DNA from: a virus
IMG/VR virus record: IMGVR_UViG_3300017950_000006
Location: 25,994-89,993 of that record
DNA length: 64,000 nucleotides
Direction: 5' to 3' (one strand)
Of the stretch, positions 34,399-43,574 are shown one piece after another; position 1 is the stretch's first letter; each line of letters begins with the position of its first letter. Under the pieces are notes generated by a model that was given only the letters and a program-made list of their open reading frames with translations, was not told the origin of the DNA and ran no database searches. The translations under genes and the position numbers were made by a program.

Positions 34399-34972
34399 TT
34401 TTATAGAAATAGGAACTAGTAATTTTCATACATTGATTGAAAATGCTAATAATGAAATTGGTATTTCGATCGAACCTATGAAAAAATATCTAGATCAGTT
34501 GCCAACTCCAAGTAATGTTATTAAGTTAAATTGTGCAATTAGTTTTGACGGTAGTAATAATTTGATTGATTTTTACTATATTGATCCTGATACTATTAAG
34601 CACCTCAACTTAAAACCTTTTATGAAAGGGTGTAACTCAATAGGAAACTATCATCCTATGCACATAAAATATAATGTACAAGAACACGTAACTATAGACA
34701 AGGTAGAACAACGTTCTTTAAAATCTGTTCTTGAAGAATATAATGTTACCGAATTAGATTACTTAAAAATTGATACAGAAGGTGGCGACTGTAAAATCAT
34801 GCAACAACTATATAACATTAAATTCAAACCAAAAAAAATTAAGTTTGAAACAAACAGTCTAGCAAACCCAGATGATGTTGCACATATACTAGATATATTT
34901 TCTAAAATTGGCTATGATATTAGTTGGGATAATAAAGCCAAACGAGACACTATCTTAACATTGCATAGTTAA
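34388..34972 (+). CDS. FkbM-family methyltransferase
   Basis: About 194 residues from the ATG at 34388 (MKYDFIEIGTSNFHT), which overlaps the previous gene by 11 bases. The start 99 bases upstream lies inside the preceding gene and gives an unlikely N-terminus. IEIGTSNF is the SAM-binding strand-loop, ISIEPMKKY the next acidic position, and LDYLKIDTEGGDCKIMQ the FkbM signature. These enzymes O-methylate sugars or antibiotics, in keeping with the glycan island. Confidence 0.8.
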   Translation: MKYDFIEIGTSNFHTLIENANNEIGISIEPMKKYLDQLPTPSNVIKLNCAISFDGSNNLIDFYYIDPDTIKHLNLKPFMKGCNSIGNYHPMHIKYNVQEHVTIDKVEQRSLKSVLEEYNVTELDYLKIDTEGGDCKIMQQLYNIKFKPKKIKFETNSLANPDDVAHILDIFSKIGYDISWDNKAKRDTILTLHS

Positions 34973-34981
34973 ATATTGCTG

Positions 34982-35728
34982 ATGAAACAGCAACTGATTA
35001 ACCATATATTAGATAAATTCCCTGAAACATACGAACTGCAAAAGCAGTATAGAAGTCATCCTGACTACAGTTTATTAACATTAGAAAACTTTATTCCTCA
35101 AGATTTAGTTACACTAATGGCTAAAGAACTTGACGATATTCCATTAGAAGACTGTAAGCATTTTACAAGAGCAGGATCGTGTATGTATGAATTTAACAAT
35201 GTAGATCGTACACCTGTACAAGACGCTGTTGTACACGCACTACACAGTGGTACATTTATTAAATGGTTACAAGAAGTTACAGACACAGTTGATTTAATTC
35301 CTGATCCGCATCTCATTGGTGCAGGATATATGAAATCATTTACTGGCGATAGTTTAAAAGTTCACTCAGATTTTAACTGGAATGAACAACTTAGACTGCA
35401 TCGTATGTTAAGTGTAGTAATATATCTCAATGATGAATGGCAAGATGATTGGGGAGGACAGTTGCAGTTTTATGATACAAAAAGACAAAAGGTACATACT
35501 AAAGTACCAGTAGGACCAGGCAACTGTGTAATATGGAACTACAATAATTTTGCATTCCATGGTTACCCAGAACCAATGACTTGTCCCGAAGGTGTAAGCA
35601 GAAAGGGTATTAGGTTTTTCTATTACGTCAGTAATGCCAAGCATGATGACAAACATCCACCACATCGTAGTTTATATTGGTATGATGAAAAAACAGGAAC
35701 GCCATACGATCAGCCATGGAACAAATAA
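34982..35728 (+). CDS. 2OG-Fe(II) dioxygenase
   Basis: 248 residues from the ATG at 34982. The HSD pair at about residues 127-129, LSVVIYLNDEWQDDWGGQLQ, His 193 (NNFAFHGYPEP) and the Arg in KGIRFFYY form a standard H-x-D...H iron site with a 2-oxoglutarate-binding Arg (prolyl-hydroxylase-like family). It hydroxylates an unknown substrate. It overlaps the next gene by 13 bases. Confidence 0.85.
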   Translation: MKQQLINHILDKFPETYELQKQYRSHPDYSLLTLENFIPQDLVTLMAKELDDIPLEDCKHFTRAGSCMYEFNNVDRTPVQDAVVHALHSGTFIKWLQEVTDTVDLIPDPHLIGAGYMKSFTGDSLKVHSDFNWNEQLRLHRMLSVVIYLNDEWQDDWGGQLQFYDTKRQKVHTKVPVGPGNCVIWNYNNFAFHGYPEPMTCPEGVSRKGIRFFYYVSNAKHDDKHPPHRSLYWYDEKTGTPYDQPWNK

Positions 35729-36234
35729 ACATTACATTACCTGAATTAAATTATATACGTTTGCCATATAGAGCAATGGATAACGTTTCAGTTCAGGGTA
35801 GAGCAACTGCATTTGAAAGTCAAAACAAACGATATCATCTTGCTGGATTTACAAAAGAAAACACAAAGTATGAACAATGTTTTCCTGTAACAGATGATTA
35901 CGTACAGTTTGGTGCTACACTTTTTGATAGATGCACGGTAGCAGTAATGAAGCAGATGCCTGGACAAACACTACCAAGTCACGTAGACACATTTTACAAA
36001 ATTTCAAACGATTACGGTGTAGACCCGAAAGACTGTATTCGTGTAAACATCTTCCTTGAAGATTGGAAATCGGGTCATTATTTTGAAATAAATGAAAATC
36101 CGGTCTTGCAATGGAAGCGTGGTGATGCTATAATAATAGAAAAAGATGAACCGCATTTGAGTGCTAACAATGGTATGGTGCCTAAGTACACTATGCAAGT
36201 AACTGGAGTAAAAAATGAATTTAAGGGGTGCTAA
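35716..36234 (+). CDS. 2OG-Fe(II)/cupin-like dioxygenase
   Basis: 172 residues. LPSHVDTFY (His 89, Asp 91), CIRVNIFLEDWKSGHYFEI, KRGDAIIIEKDEPHLSANN (His 147) give an H-x-D...H site in a double-stranded beta-helix. It resembles aspartyl/asparaginyl-hydroxylase-like proteins. It is the second oxygenase in a row in this operon, and overlaps both neighbours. Substrate unknown; acting on the same pathway as the adjacent amino- and amidinotransferases is possible. Confidence 0.75.
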   Translation: MEQINITLPELNYIRLPYRAMDNVSVQGRATAFESQNKRYHLAGFTKENTKYEQCFPVTDDYVQFGATLFDRCTVAVMKQMPGQTLPSHVDTFYKISNDYGVDPKDCIRVNIFLEDWKSGHYFEINENPVLQWKRGDAIIIEKDEPHLSANNGMVPKYTMQVTGVKNEFKGC

Positions 36235-37087
36235 ACCTGTACCTGATAATAAGGTAAAACAGTTTATTGAAAGTTTAAATCCTGTAAAAGATTTATACAA
36301 TCCAAAACTTCCACAAGAATTTAAGTACGAATTTGTAGATTGGATTTTATCAAGCGAATTTAATTTTATTAAAGGTATTGAAGAGTTTCCAGACATTACA
36401 CTATGTAACGGAACTGTGCAAGCATTTGATCATTTCCATTATAGGCACAAAGAAAAACGTTTTAGATTTTTTAAAGGCGAGTTTATGTATCATCAGGCTT
36501 GTCTAAAAAACGGAAGTCAATTTGAATGGATTAATGATAAACCATTAATGGAAGGTGACGCACTTATACTAAGTGTCCCTTTCAGTGATAGAGGTATTCA
36601 ACACCCTGCAACAGATATGTTGTTGTTAAATGCAGAACAGTTTAATATTCCTGTACTACTTGATTTTGCTTATTATCCTTGTACAAAAAATATTAATTTA
36701 AATCTTAGCAACTACCCAGCAGTAGAAACGATTACATTTAGTATTAGTAAAGCATTCTACGGTGCAGAGTTTTTAAGAGTAGGTGTTCGTCTTGAACGTG
36801 CAAACACAGACGACGGCATTGATGTATTCAATTCTGTTGATATGCACAATAGGATAGATTTAAGTATAGCAAGTAGTTTAATTAAAACCTTTCCGGTTGA
36901 TTGGAACTGGAAAACATACACTGATGTATACAATCAAGTTTGTGAAGAAAAGAATCTTCAACTAACAGATTGTATTATGTTTGGTCTTGGCGGAGATGAG
37001 TACAAAGAGTATAATCGAGGCGGAGAAGTCAATCGTGTTTGCATTAGTGATTTAATAGGAGAGAAAGTAAATGACAATAGTAAGTAG
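36215..37087 (+). CDS. PLP-dependent aminotransferase-like protein (fold type I)
   Basis: 290 residues, shorter than typical fold-type-I enzymes (about 380-420). NGTVQAFDHF near residue 66, PVLLDFAYYPC near 146 (the Asp that contacts the pyridine nitrogen) and TFSISKAFYGAEFLRVGV with Lys 179 as the probable Schiff-base lysine give the active-site order. The small C-terminal domain is reduced. Immediately followed by an amidinotransferase, overlapping it by 17 bases. Possibly aminates a sugar, cyclitol or keto acid. Confidence 0.65.
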   Translation: MNLRGAKPVPDNKVKQFIESLNPVKDLYNPKLPQEFKYEFVDWILSSEFNFIKGIEEFPDITLCNGTVQAFDHFHYRHKEKRFRFFKGEFMYHQACLKNGSQFEWINDKPLMEGDALILSVPFSDRGIQHPATDMLLLNAEQFNIPVLLDFAYYPCTKNINLNLSNYPAVETITFSISKAFYGAEFLRVGVRLERANTDDGIDVFNSVDMHNRIDLSIASSLIKTFPVDWNWKTYTDVYNQVCEEKNLQLTDCIMFGLGGDEYKEYNRGGEVNRVCISDLIGEKVNDNSK

Positions 37088-38132
37088 TCATAATGATTGG
37101 GATCCGTTAGAGGAAGTATTTGTAGGTATTGCAGATCATGCACGTATTCCTACAGTGGATAAATCAACACACAGTTTCGGATTTGCTGATTGTAAATGGG
37201 AACACATTAAGGATCTTGAAGGACCTAGTCCAGAATGGGTAATTAATGAAGCAAACGAGGATTTAGACAATTTTGCAAAAGTATTATCTGATTTAGGTGT
37301 TAAAGTAAGACGCCCCGAATCAATTGACCATTCAAAGGAGTTTGGCTCTCCTGACTGGAAAACAACAGGGTGGTACACGTATTGTCCGCGTGATTTATTG
37401 TTGCCTTTAGATAATCTTATTATTGATTGTCCCGGCGCAATGAGAGCAAGGCAGTACGAAACAACTGCGTACAGAGAATTTTTGTATGAAGCAATGCAAG
37501 GCGGTAGTGAATGGATTAGTGCACCACGTCCAAGACTACTTGATGAAAGTTATCAGTTAGAGGATTTAAGTATTCCAACACTTGTAAACAAAGAGATTGT
37601 TTTTGACGCACCTAACATTGTACGCCTTGGTAAAGATTTATTGTATCAAGTAAGCAACAGTGGAACTAAATTAGGTTACGAATGGCTTAAAACTATTGTT
37701 GAACCAAGAGGTTATAAGTTGCATCTTGCTGAAGGCTTTTATAGTTATTCACACTTTGACTCAACTGTTATTCCTTTACGTCCGGGATTAGTATTGTTTA
37801 ATGGTGATAGAATTAGACCAGACTTTTATCCTAAAATCTTTGAGTCATGGGACAAAATTTATTTCCCAGGTGATAAAGTAATCGACATTGGTACAAACTT
37901 ACCAAATGGTGTATCACCTTGTAGTAAGTATATCGGTTTGAACTTTATGAGTGTAAATGAAAACTTGGTAATCTGTGATGAGAATCAAGAAGAACTACGT
38001 AAAGAGTTAGACAAACACGGTATTGAAACTATCGGATTGCCTATGCGTCAAGCACGTACACTAAGTGGCGGCTTCCATTGTGTTACTTTAGATACTAAAC
38101 GTAAAGGCACATTGGAAAGTTACTTTGACTAA
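37071..38132 (+). CDS. Glycine/inosamine-type amidinotransferase
   Basis: 353 residues of the arginine:glycine amidinotransferase family. The catalytic triad is visible: Asp 179 (FDAPN), His 228 (YSHFDST) and Cys 337 (GFHCVT). The Asp-His distance of 49 residues matches the human enzyme and the His-Cys distance is similar. The N-terminus (DPLEEVFVGIADHARIP) also fits. It moves an amidino group from arginine to an amine, making a guanidino compound. StrB of streptomycin synthesis is a relative. It sits after an aminotransferase-like gene, and before a radical SAM gene that it overlaps by eight bases. Confidence 0.88.
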   Translation: MTIVSSHNDWDPLEEVFVGIADHARIPTVDKSTHSFGFADCKWEHIKDLEGPSPEWVINEANEDLDNFAKVLSDLGVKVRRPESIDHSKEFGSPDWKTTGWYTYCPRDLLLPLDNLIIDCPGAMRARQYETTAYREFLYEAMQGGSEWISAPRPRLLDESYQLEDLSIPTLVNKEIVFDAPNIVRLGKDLLYQVSNSGTKLGYEWLKTIVEPRGYKLHLAEGFYSYSHFDSTVIPLRPGLVLFNGDRIRPDFYPKIFESWDKIYFPGDKVIDIGTNLPNGVSPCSKYIGLNFMSVNENLVICDENQEELRKELDKHGIETIGLPMRQARTLSGGFHCVTLDTKRKGTLESYFD

Positions 38133-38988
38133 ACGCGGACACCATATACCCAATCTTGAATATATGATCACAACCAGTTGCGATCTGGCTTGTCCAGGTT
38201 GTGACCGGTTTATTGATCACGGACATCCGTTTGTAGAGTCGTATGAAGACATAGTTGCTAATATGGAAAAATGGTTCTGTCGATTAGATCCAGACCACAT
38301 AACTATTATTGGTGGCGAACCTCTTCTTCATCCACGGATTTATGATATCCTAAAAGAAGCAAGAAGGATATTTGATCATGCAACTATTGAAGTATACACA
38401 AATGGATTTTTATTACCTAAAAGGCCCGATATACTTAAGGTATTAAAAAAAATTGGTCGTGCAAAAATTAGTTGTAGTATACACAATAAAAATCCAGAAG
38501 TAAGAAAATTAATTGAAAAAAATTTATGGGATTCGTTTTATAGTAAAGGACAATGGTCAATAGTAAGTCCTATTGCTCATAAACAAGACGGAGTAACTGT
38601 TGAAGTAACTGATCCTACCGAAGGTGGTTGGTATGATTATCGACGCAATGTAAATGGCAAACTTAAACCTTGGAACGATCAACAGCCTTCTAAGAGTTAC
38701 AGCAAGTGTGGTGTTTCTACATATCCTATTATCTATAAAGGTAAGTTATACAAGTGCCCACCTATTAGTATGTTAAAGACACACCTTGAAAAATTTGATA
38801 TGTTAGACGATCCTGATTGGAAACCATATTTAAACTACAAAGGATTAGATGTAGAGTGTGATGACGAGGTATTAGAAGCATTTGTAAAAAATATCTTCCA
38901 TCCACATCAAATTTGTTCTATGTGTCCTGCTAATCCAGAACTAAAACCGCAGGAAGAAGCAGTAATTAAAAACGTGAAAATACTATGA
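38125..38988 (+). CDS. Radical SAM enzyme
   Basis: 287 residues. Cys 19, 23 and 26 form C-x3-C-x2-C (TSCDLACPGC) for a 4Fe-4S cluster; ITIIGGEPLLHP is the GGE motif. Later cysteines (SKCGVSTYPIIYKGKLYKCP, and ICSMCP) could bind a second cluster. The TTG at 38125 was kept because the ATG at 38164 would remove the first core beta-strand. It overlaps the amidinotransferase stop and the next ATG, so it is co-translated with them. Reaction unknown. Confidence 0.8.
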   Translation: MTKRGHHIPNLEYMITTSCDLACPGCDRFIDHGHPFVESYEDIVANMEKWFCRLDPDHITIIGGEPLLHPRIYDILKEARRIFDHATIEVYTNGFLLPKRPDILKVLKKIGRAKISCSIHNKNPEVRKLIEKNLWDSFYSKGQWSIVSPIAHKQDGVTVEVTDPTEGGWYDYRRNVNGKLKPWNDQQPSKSYSKCGVSTYPIIYKGKLYKCPPISMLKTHLEKFDMLDDPDWKPYLNYKGLDVECDDEVLEAFVKNIFHPHQICSMCPANPELKPQEEAVIKNVKIL

Positions 38989-40139
38989 AAACAGTTCCTT
39001 TAATAACAATGGACAATAGTTCCAGAAGCCTTGGAACTGTTATTGAAAACTTCAAAGGCATTCTTAACTTTGAAGGTTATAATAATAAGATACTAGAGGA
39101 TATTGAACATCTTGTAGTATTTTTTGAATATGTTGGAGACAATGATCATACATTTAAAACATTTACTAACTTTTTTGAAACATATAAAATTCCGACCTTT
39201 CTTGTTATCGATGACTCATACGAAGGACTTACAGACTCTACATTTCTTACGTTGGTAGAAGAGACTGTTAAAAAGAATCCTTATATTAAAGATTGGGTTA
39301 TTTTAACTAATAACAAAAAGTTAAAGAGTCCGAACAAAATATATTTTAATGTACAATTACATTTAGACCGATATGACGGCATTGACATTAATAAACATAT
39401 TGACACAGACTGGAACGGTAATAGTAATTTACGTAAGAAAAAGTTTTTATGCTTAAACAGACAAGAACGATTGCATAGGTTAATAACAACAGACTTCTTG
39501 TTAAAAAATGATATTGCTAAACATACATATCTTAGTTGTCCATTAGGTAATTACAAATACGTCCTTGATGGAGAATTTGATCAACCTGAATATAAAAAAT
39601 ATTTAGATAAATCATTACAAGGCACAACCCTAAGTCAAGAGTCAATTAACCGTCTTAAAGAAAACTTACCTATTAGTTTAGACTTAGATGAAACAACATA
39701 TAAATCTATGTCTAGAAATCTGCCAGACGGTAGTCAATACTATGCTGAAAGTTATTTTAGTATTATTACAGAAGGTGACTACGATGACGACAATAGAGAA
39801 GCATTTACAGAGAAAGTATTAAAATGTTTCTTGTTCAAGCATCCGTTTATTGTTATTGGATTGCGTAACACACTACAGCAATTACGCGACTTAGGATTCA
39901 TAACTTTTAATGATGTTATTGACGAAAGATATGATGCGATGTCATTTGCTAGGCATCGGTTTGAATTAGCAACAGCAGAAATTAAGAAACTAAACAGTTA
40001 TAATATTCACGAATTAAGAGACTTATATAATGAGTTACAACCTATTCTTAATTATAACAGAGAACACTATCTACGATTGTTTAATCAAAAACAACCAGTA
40101 GAGTTAATACATAGAATTAAGAAGTTCGTAAATGATTAA
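38985..40139 (+). CDS. Putative glycosyltransferase-like protein, unknown family
   Basis: 384 residues. KKFLCLNRQERLHRLITTDF near residue 150 and a C-terminal block (YYAESYFSIITEGDYDD; FTEKVLKCFLFKHPFIVIG; LRDLGFITFNDVIDERYD) recall bacterial surface-polysaccharide transferases with a conserved TEK...PF...G pattern. No DxD site is certain. It overlaps the radical SAM gene by four bases and converges with the minus-strand radical SAM gene. Glycan role is inference. Confidence 0.5.
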   Translation: MKTVPLITMDNSSRSLGTVIENFKGILNFEGYNNKILEDIEHLVVFFEYVGDNDHTFKTFTNFFETYKIPTFLVIDDSYEGLTDSTFLTLVEETVKKNPYIKDWVILTNNKKLKSPNKIYFNVQLHLDRYDGIDINKHIDTDWNGNSNLRKKKFLCLNRQERLHRLITTDFLLKNDIAKHTYLSCPLGNYKYVLDGEFDQPEYKKYLDKSLQGTTLSQESINRLKENLPISLDLDETTYKSMSRNLPDGSQYYAESYFSIITEGDYDDDNREAFTEKVLKCFLFKHPFIVIGLRNTLQQLRDLGFITFNDVIDERYDAMSFARHRFELATAEIKKLNSYNIHELRDLYNELQPILNYNREHYLRLFNQKQPVELIHRIKKFVND

Positions 40140-41055
40140 TAATAAATTCTTTGTTAGGCACATTACACTGCTTTGCTACATCAATTAATTGTTTCTGTTC
40201 TTCCTTGTCAAGCAGTGCTATATCAAGATGTAAAGGATATGTTAATACGTTTATATACCAACGTACATCTTGAAAACGTCTGCAAAAGTCATTTAGTTTT
40301 TCTAAACCCATATAATTGTTTTTGTGTAACACAGTATTAAATTCTAAATTAAAACTTTTGTCGTAAACCCAGTCAATAAACTTAACCACGTCGGCCCACT
40401 TAGTACCGCCTCTAACTTTTTCTGCAAGTTCTCCAGTGCCGTCGATGCTTAGAATAAATGTAACATCTTTGTATTGATTTAGTTCCTTAACTATATCGTC
40501 ATTAGGAATAAATGTTCCATTCGTATTGTATATTACCGTTACTTTACTTTTGTGTTTAATTTGATATAACAATCGCAGATGTCTATCTGTAATTAATGGC
40601 TCACCGCCTAAAAATAAAATCTTTTCAATTGTATCAGGAACGTTGGTTACTGCATCAATCTCCATCAACTTGTGTTTTGGTGCTCCATAAATGTTTTTTT
40701 CTTTTACAATCCAACTTGTACTAAACTCTGAATTACATCCGTCGCAAGTTAGGTTGCACAAGTTATCAAACCCAATTTCTAAAAATTTAAGTTCAACGGA
40801 ATTAGTATCATATTTTTCATTAAATTCTTGGCGTAGACTTTTGTGTTGTATTGATTCTTCATAATAACATTTTTCACAACCTGGTATACGTTCGCCTGAC
40901 TCGCTTTGTTGTCGAAGTTCCTTGTATGCATCAGAGTGCAATATGTTGTCTACATTTCCATCAAACGTATCAATAGAATGTTTAAATCGGCAACAAGGAT
41001 AGACTCTATTGCCACTACGTATATTAGTGTGTTTCCAAAATGCACTACACTTCAT
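40117..41055 (-). CDS. Twitch-type radical SAM protein
   Basis: 312 residues. The cluster motif C-x3-C-x2-C is at Cys 100, 104 and 107 (CNLTCDGC), followed by ILFLGGEPLI and FILSIDGTG. An N-terminal cysteine group (YPCCRF near 21, GCEKCYYEE near 60) looks like a half SPASM/twitch site placed before the core. Such proteins occur in marine T4-like phages and may modify peptides or sugars. It overlaps its upstream neighbour (41045) by 11 bases. Confidence 0.75.
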   Translation of the reverse strand: MKCSAFWKHTNIRSGNRVYPCCRFKHSIDTFDGNVDNILHSDAYKELRQQSESGERIPGCEKCYYEESIQHKSLRQEFNEKYDTNSVELKFLEIGFDNLCNLTCDGCNSEFSTSWIVKEKNIYGAPKHKLMEIDAVTNVPDTIEKILFLGGEPLITDRHLRLLYQIKHKSKVTVIYNTNGTFIPNDDIVKELNQYKDVTFILSIDGTGELAEKVRGGTKWADVVKFIDWVYDKSFNLEFNTVLHKNNYMGLEKLNDFCRRFQDVRWYINVLTYPLHLDIALLDKEEQKQLIDVAKQCNVPNKEFIINHLRTS

Positions 41056-41461
41056 AATATGGAATCCATTTATCGTCTAAATCTTTTTGTAAGCATTTGG
41101 TTGCTAAATCTAGAAACGGTTTATAATCTATTTTGGTTTTATCTTCATTACGTAATGGATCAAAAACAAATATGTTGCTTCTGTTTGTAATGTCTAATTC
41201 ATCTGTATGTATGTTTAAGAACACCGGTTTGTTGGTGTCTAAGACGCATTTTAAAGCGCCTACACTGCATATAACATAGTCAGCACTATCAAACATAGCC
41301 TCTAGGTCTTTCTGGTGCTTATAAGACGTTTTAACAAGGTTTACACGTTCTTGTAACCAATTTGTAAGATGTGTTTCTAATACATTATCGTTAAGAGGCA
41401 ACATCAATACATAACTAAATTTATTTTGGTTTGCATCTTTGAATAATTTTTCAATGTTCAT
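41045..41461 (-). CDS. Unknown protein
   Basis: 138 residues, alpha/beta in character (FSYVLMLPLNDNVLETHL, YVICSVGALKCVLDTNKPVF). It has no recognised motif. It is coupled with the radical SAM gene downstream and the oxygenase-like gene upstream, each by a short overlap, in a three-gene minus-strand operon within the glycan island. Confidence 0.55.
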   Translation of the reverse strand: MNIEKLFKDANQNKFSYVLMLPLNDNVLETHLTNWLQERVNLVKTSYKHQKDLEAMFDSADYVICSVGALKCVLDTNKPVFLNIHTDELDITNRSNIFVFDPLRNEDKTKIDYKPFLDLATKCLQKDLDDKWIPYYEV

Positions 41462-42057
41462 TTCTTAATGATTTCTAAATCAAATGTAATTATACTTAGA
41501 GGATTTTCACTTTGATTTGGCGTAGTGCTTATATCAAAATATCCAGGAATAAAATATATTTCACCCTCGGGCATAGGCAAATATGTTTGCCAACTATTAA
41601 GTGCATTTCTATTTTCTATAGGAATACTATTGTAGTAATATTCACTAGCAGGATTATCAACAACTAATCCTCCACTCTTAGGATCACTAGTTACAAAATA
41701 CATACCGGTATAAAAACTTTGGGTATTTTTCTTTTTAGTTAAACACCCACCTGGCATAATACATTGTATCGTCGACCGTGTTATGGCAATATGCTGACCT
41801 TGTTTAATATCAAATTCTTTAAAAATAGTTTTACAGAATTCTTTAATTTCTTCACTTTCACTAATATGCTTAAATGCATTATTAGTTTGGAAGTTGTCTT
41901 TACTTTGCCAAGTGTTAATATGTTGAACATTTGTATTGTTTGATTGCTTTTGGAAATCTTCAACCAGTCGTCCAAACATAGCCTTTACGTCAGCGTGTTT
42001 AGCAAACGTACTGTGATACATAGTGTTTACAAAAATATTCAATTGATCCATATACAT
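41458..42057 (-). CDS. 2OG-oxygenase-fold protein lacking the usual iron ligands
   Basis: 199 residues. SFYTGMYFVTSDPKSGGLVV followed by a DNPAS segment and PEGEIYFIPGYFDISTTPNQ match the strand layout of a phage/marine 2OG-Fe(II) family (compare the gene at 51225). The H-x-D/H pair is absent and the second histidine position reads FDIST. Either a degenerate, non-catalytic relative or one with altered chemistry. First gene of a three-gene minus operon. A second possible start lies at MDQLN two codons downstream. Confidence 0.45.
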   Translation of the reverse strand: MYMDQLNIFVNTMYHSTFAKHADVKAMFGRLVEDFQKQSNNTNVQHINTWQSKDNFQTNNAFKHISESEEIKEFCKTIFKEFDIKQGQHIAITRSTIQCIMPGGCLTKKKNTQSFYTGMYFVTSDPKSGGLVVDNPASEYYYNSIPIENRNALNSWQTYLPMPEGEIYFIPGYFDISTTPNQSENPLSIITFDLEIIKK

Positions 42058-42101
42058 ACTTATTTTACGCTCAAATACGAATAGTCTAGTCTGGCTGAAA
42101 A

Positions 42102-42109
42102 TGTAAATA
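42102..42109 (+). promoter_or_regulatory. Late promoter box TGTAAATA, leaderless geometry
   Basis: Five bases (TCTAC) separate it from the ATG at 42115. It is the only late-like box inside the glycan island and faces away from the minus operon at 40117-42057. Confidence 0.55.
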
Positions 42110-42114
42110 TCTAC

Positions 42115-42882
42115 ATGAAAGTAGTATTAGTAACAGGTGGTTTTGATCCACTACACTCAGGGCATATTGCCTATCTTAAAGAAGCAAAAAAGTTAGGCGA
42201 CAAACTTATTGTTGGTGTAAACAGTGATGCCTGGCTAACACGCAAGAAAGGCAGACCTTTTATGCCTTTTGAAGAGCGTGTTGCATTAATACGAGAAATG
42301 AAAATTGTAGATAAAGTAATCGGATTTGACGATGCAGATAATTCGGCTTGTCAAGCAATTTTTCATACTCTAAGTACACATGGAGATATCAAACTAATCT
42401 TTGCCAATGGCGGAGATAGAACTAACATAACAACACCTGAATACAAAACATACGGAGATCATCCTCTTGTAGAGTTTGTGTTTGGCGTCGGTGGTGAAGA
42501 TAAAAAGAATAGTAGCAGTTGGATACTCGACGAATGGAAAACACAAAAGACAGAACGTGACTGGGGTTATTGGCGTGTACTAGATGACAAGCCAGAGAAA
42601 GGTTACAAAGTAAAAGAACTTGTAATATACCCAGGAAAAAGTCTTTCTATGCAATGTCACTTTAAACGTAGTGAACAATGGAATATATTAGAAGGAGTTG
42701 TCAAAATGGAAACTGAATACGACGGCAGAACAGATATTGTGCATTTAGAATCACATAATAAACCTTATGAGATTGGTATCGGTGTATGGCACAAAGCCAG
42801 TAATCCAAACGGAGTTAATGCTCATGTATTAGAAATACAAAGAGGCACTGAATGTGTTGAGGAAGATATAGAACGCAGATGA
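42115..42882 (+). CDS. Fusion of RfaE/TagD-type nucleotidyltransferase and mannose-6-phosphate-isomerase-type cupin
   Basis: 255 residues. Residues 1-140: GGFDPLHSGHIAYLKEAKKL with the HxGH nucleotide site and LIVGVNSDAWLTRKKGRPF, as in HldE C-domains and other cytidylyl/adenylyltransferases. Residues about 145-255: DWGYWRVLD, YKVKELVIYPGKSLSMQCHF, KRSEQWNILEG, GVWHKASNPN and a final VEEDIERR, as in ManC/ManA-type cupins. One protein therefore joins NDP-sugar formation and a sugar-phosphate cupin. It is followed by glycosyltransferases with a four-base overlap. Confidence 0.8.
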   Translation: MKVVLVTGGFDPLHSGHIAYLKEAKKLGDKLIVGVNSDAWLTRKKGRPFMPFEERVALIREMKIVDKVIGFDDADNSACQAIFHTLSTHGDIKLIFANGGDRTNITTPEYKTYGDHPLVEFVFGVGGEDKKNSSSWILDEWKTQKTERDWGYWRVLDDKPEKGYKVKELVIYPGKSLSMQCHFKRSEQWNILEGVVKMETEYDGRTDIVHLESHNKPYEIGIGVWHKASNPNGVNAHVLEIQRGTECVEEDIERR

Positions 42883-43574
42883 CACAAAAAATATACGTAG
42901 GTTACGACACAAGAGAAGACATTGCATGGCAAGTTTGCAAACATAGTATTGAAGTTAATTCTCCAACAGCAGTTGTTGAACCACTTAAACTTACAGAACT
43001 AAGAGAACACGGTTGGTACTGGAGAGACGTAGATAAGTTAGGATCAACTGAATTTACATTTAGTAGATTTTTAATTCCGGAACTAATGAACTTTCAAGGC
43101 TGGGCATTGTTTTGCGATAGCGATATTGTGTTTTTAGAAAATGTAAAAAACTTGTTTGATCAAGCAGATGACAAATATGCAGTCATGTGTGCAAAGCACG
43201 ACTATACACCTAAACCTGGAATCAAAATGGATGGCCAAACACAAACTGTTTATCCACGTAAGAATTGGTCAAGCGTTGTGTTATTCAACTGTGCTCATCC
43301 AAGTAACCAAGCACTTACTACAGAATTAGTTAATAATCCTCAAACCACAGGCAAGTACTTGCATAGATTTAGTTGGCTAAAAGACGAAGAAATAGGAACA
43401 CTGAGTCATGAGTGGAATTGGCTTGTTGGCTGGTATGAAGAACCGCAAGACGGGACTCCAAAAGCATTACACTATACAGAAGGTGGACCGTGGTTTGAAA
43501 ACTATAGACACTGTGCATATGGAGATGTCTGGAAAAAGTTTCTCACAGATATGATGTACTCAAATGACGATTGA
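42879..43574 (+). CDS. Glycosyltransferase, GT8-like
   Basis: 231 residues. IYVGYDTREDIAWQVCKHSI is a typical start of this GT-A group, and WALFCDSDIVFLEN (Asp-x-Asp near residue 79) the metal site. SSVVLFNCAHPSNQ and a histidine-containing PKALHYTEGGPWF block are family-like. It transfers a sugar from an NDP donor, perhaps made through the adjacent nucleotidyltransferase-cupin. It overlaps the next gene by 11 bases. Confidence 0.8.
   Translation: MTQKIYVGYDTREDIAWQVCKHSIEVNSPTAVVEPLKLTELREHGWYWRDVDKLGSTEFTFSRFLIPELMNFQGWALFCDSDIVFLENVKNLFDQADDKYAVMCAKHDYTPKPGIKMDGQTQTVYPRKNWSSVVLFNCAHPSNQALTTELVNNPQTTGKYLHRFSWLKDEEIGTLSHEWNWLVGWYEEPQDGTPKALHYTEGGPWFENYRHCAYGDVWKKFLTDMMYSNDD

Noticed and set aside
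36106-36134. TTGCAA-17 bp-TATAAT before the aminotransferase-like gene
   Set aside because: Perfect -10 and spacing but the -35 matches only four of six bases and the whole lies inside a coding region; not enough to call a promoter.
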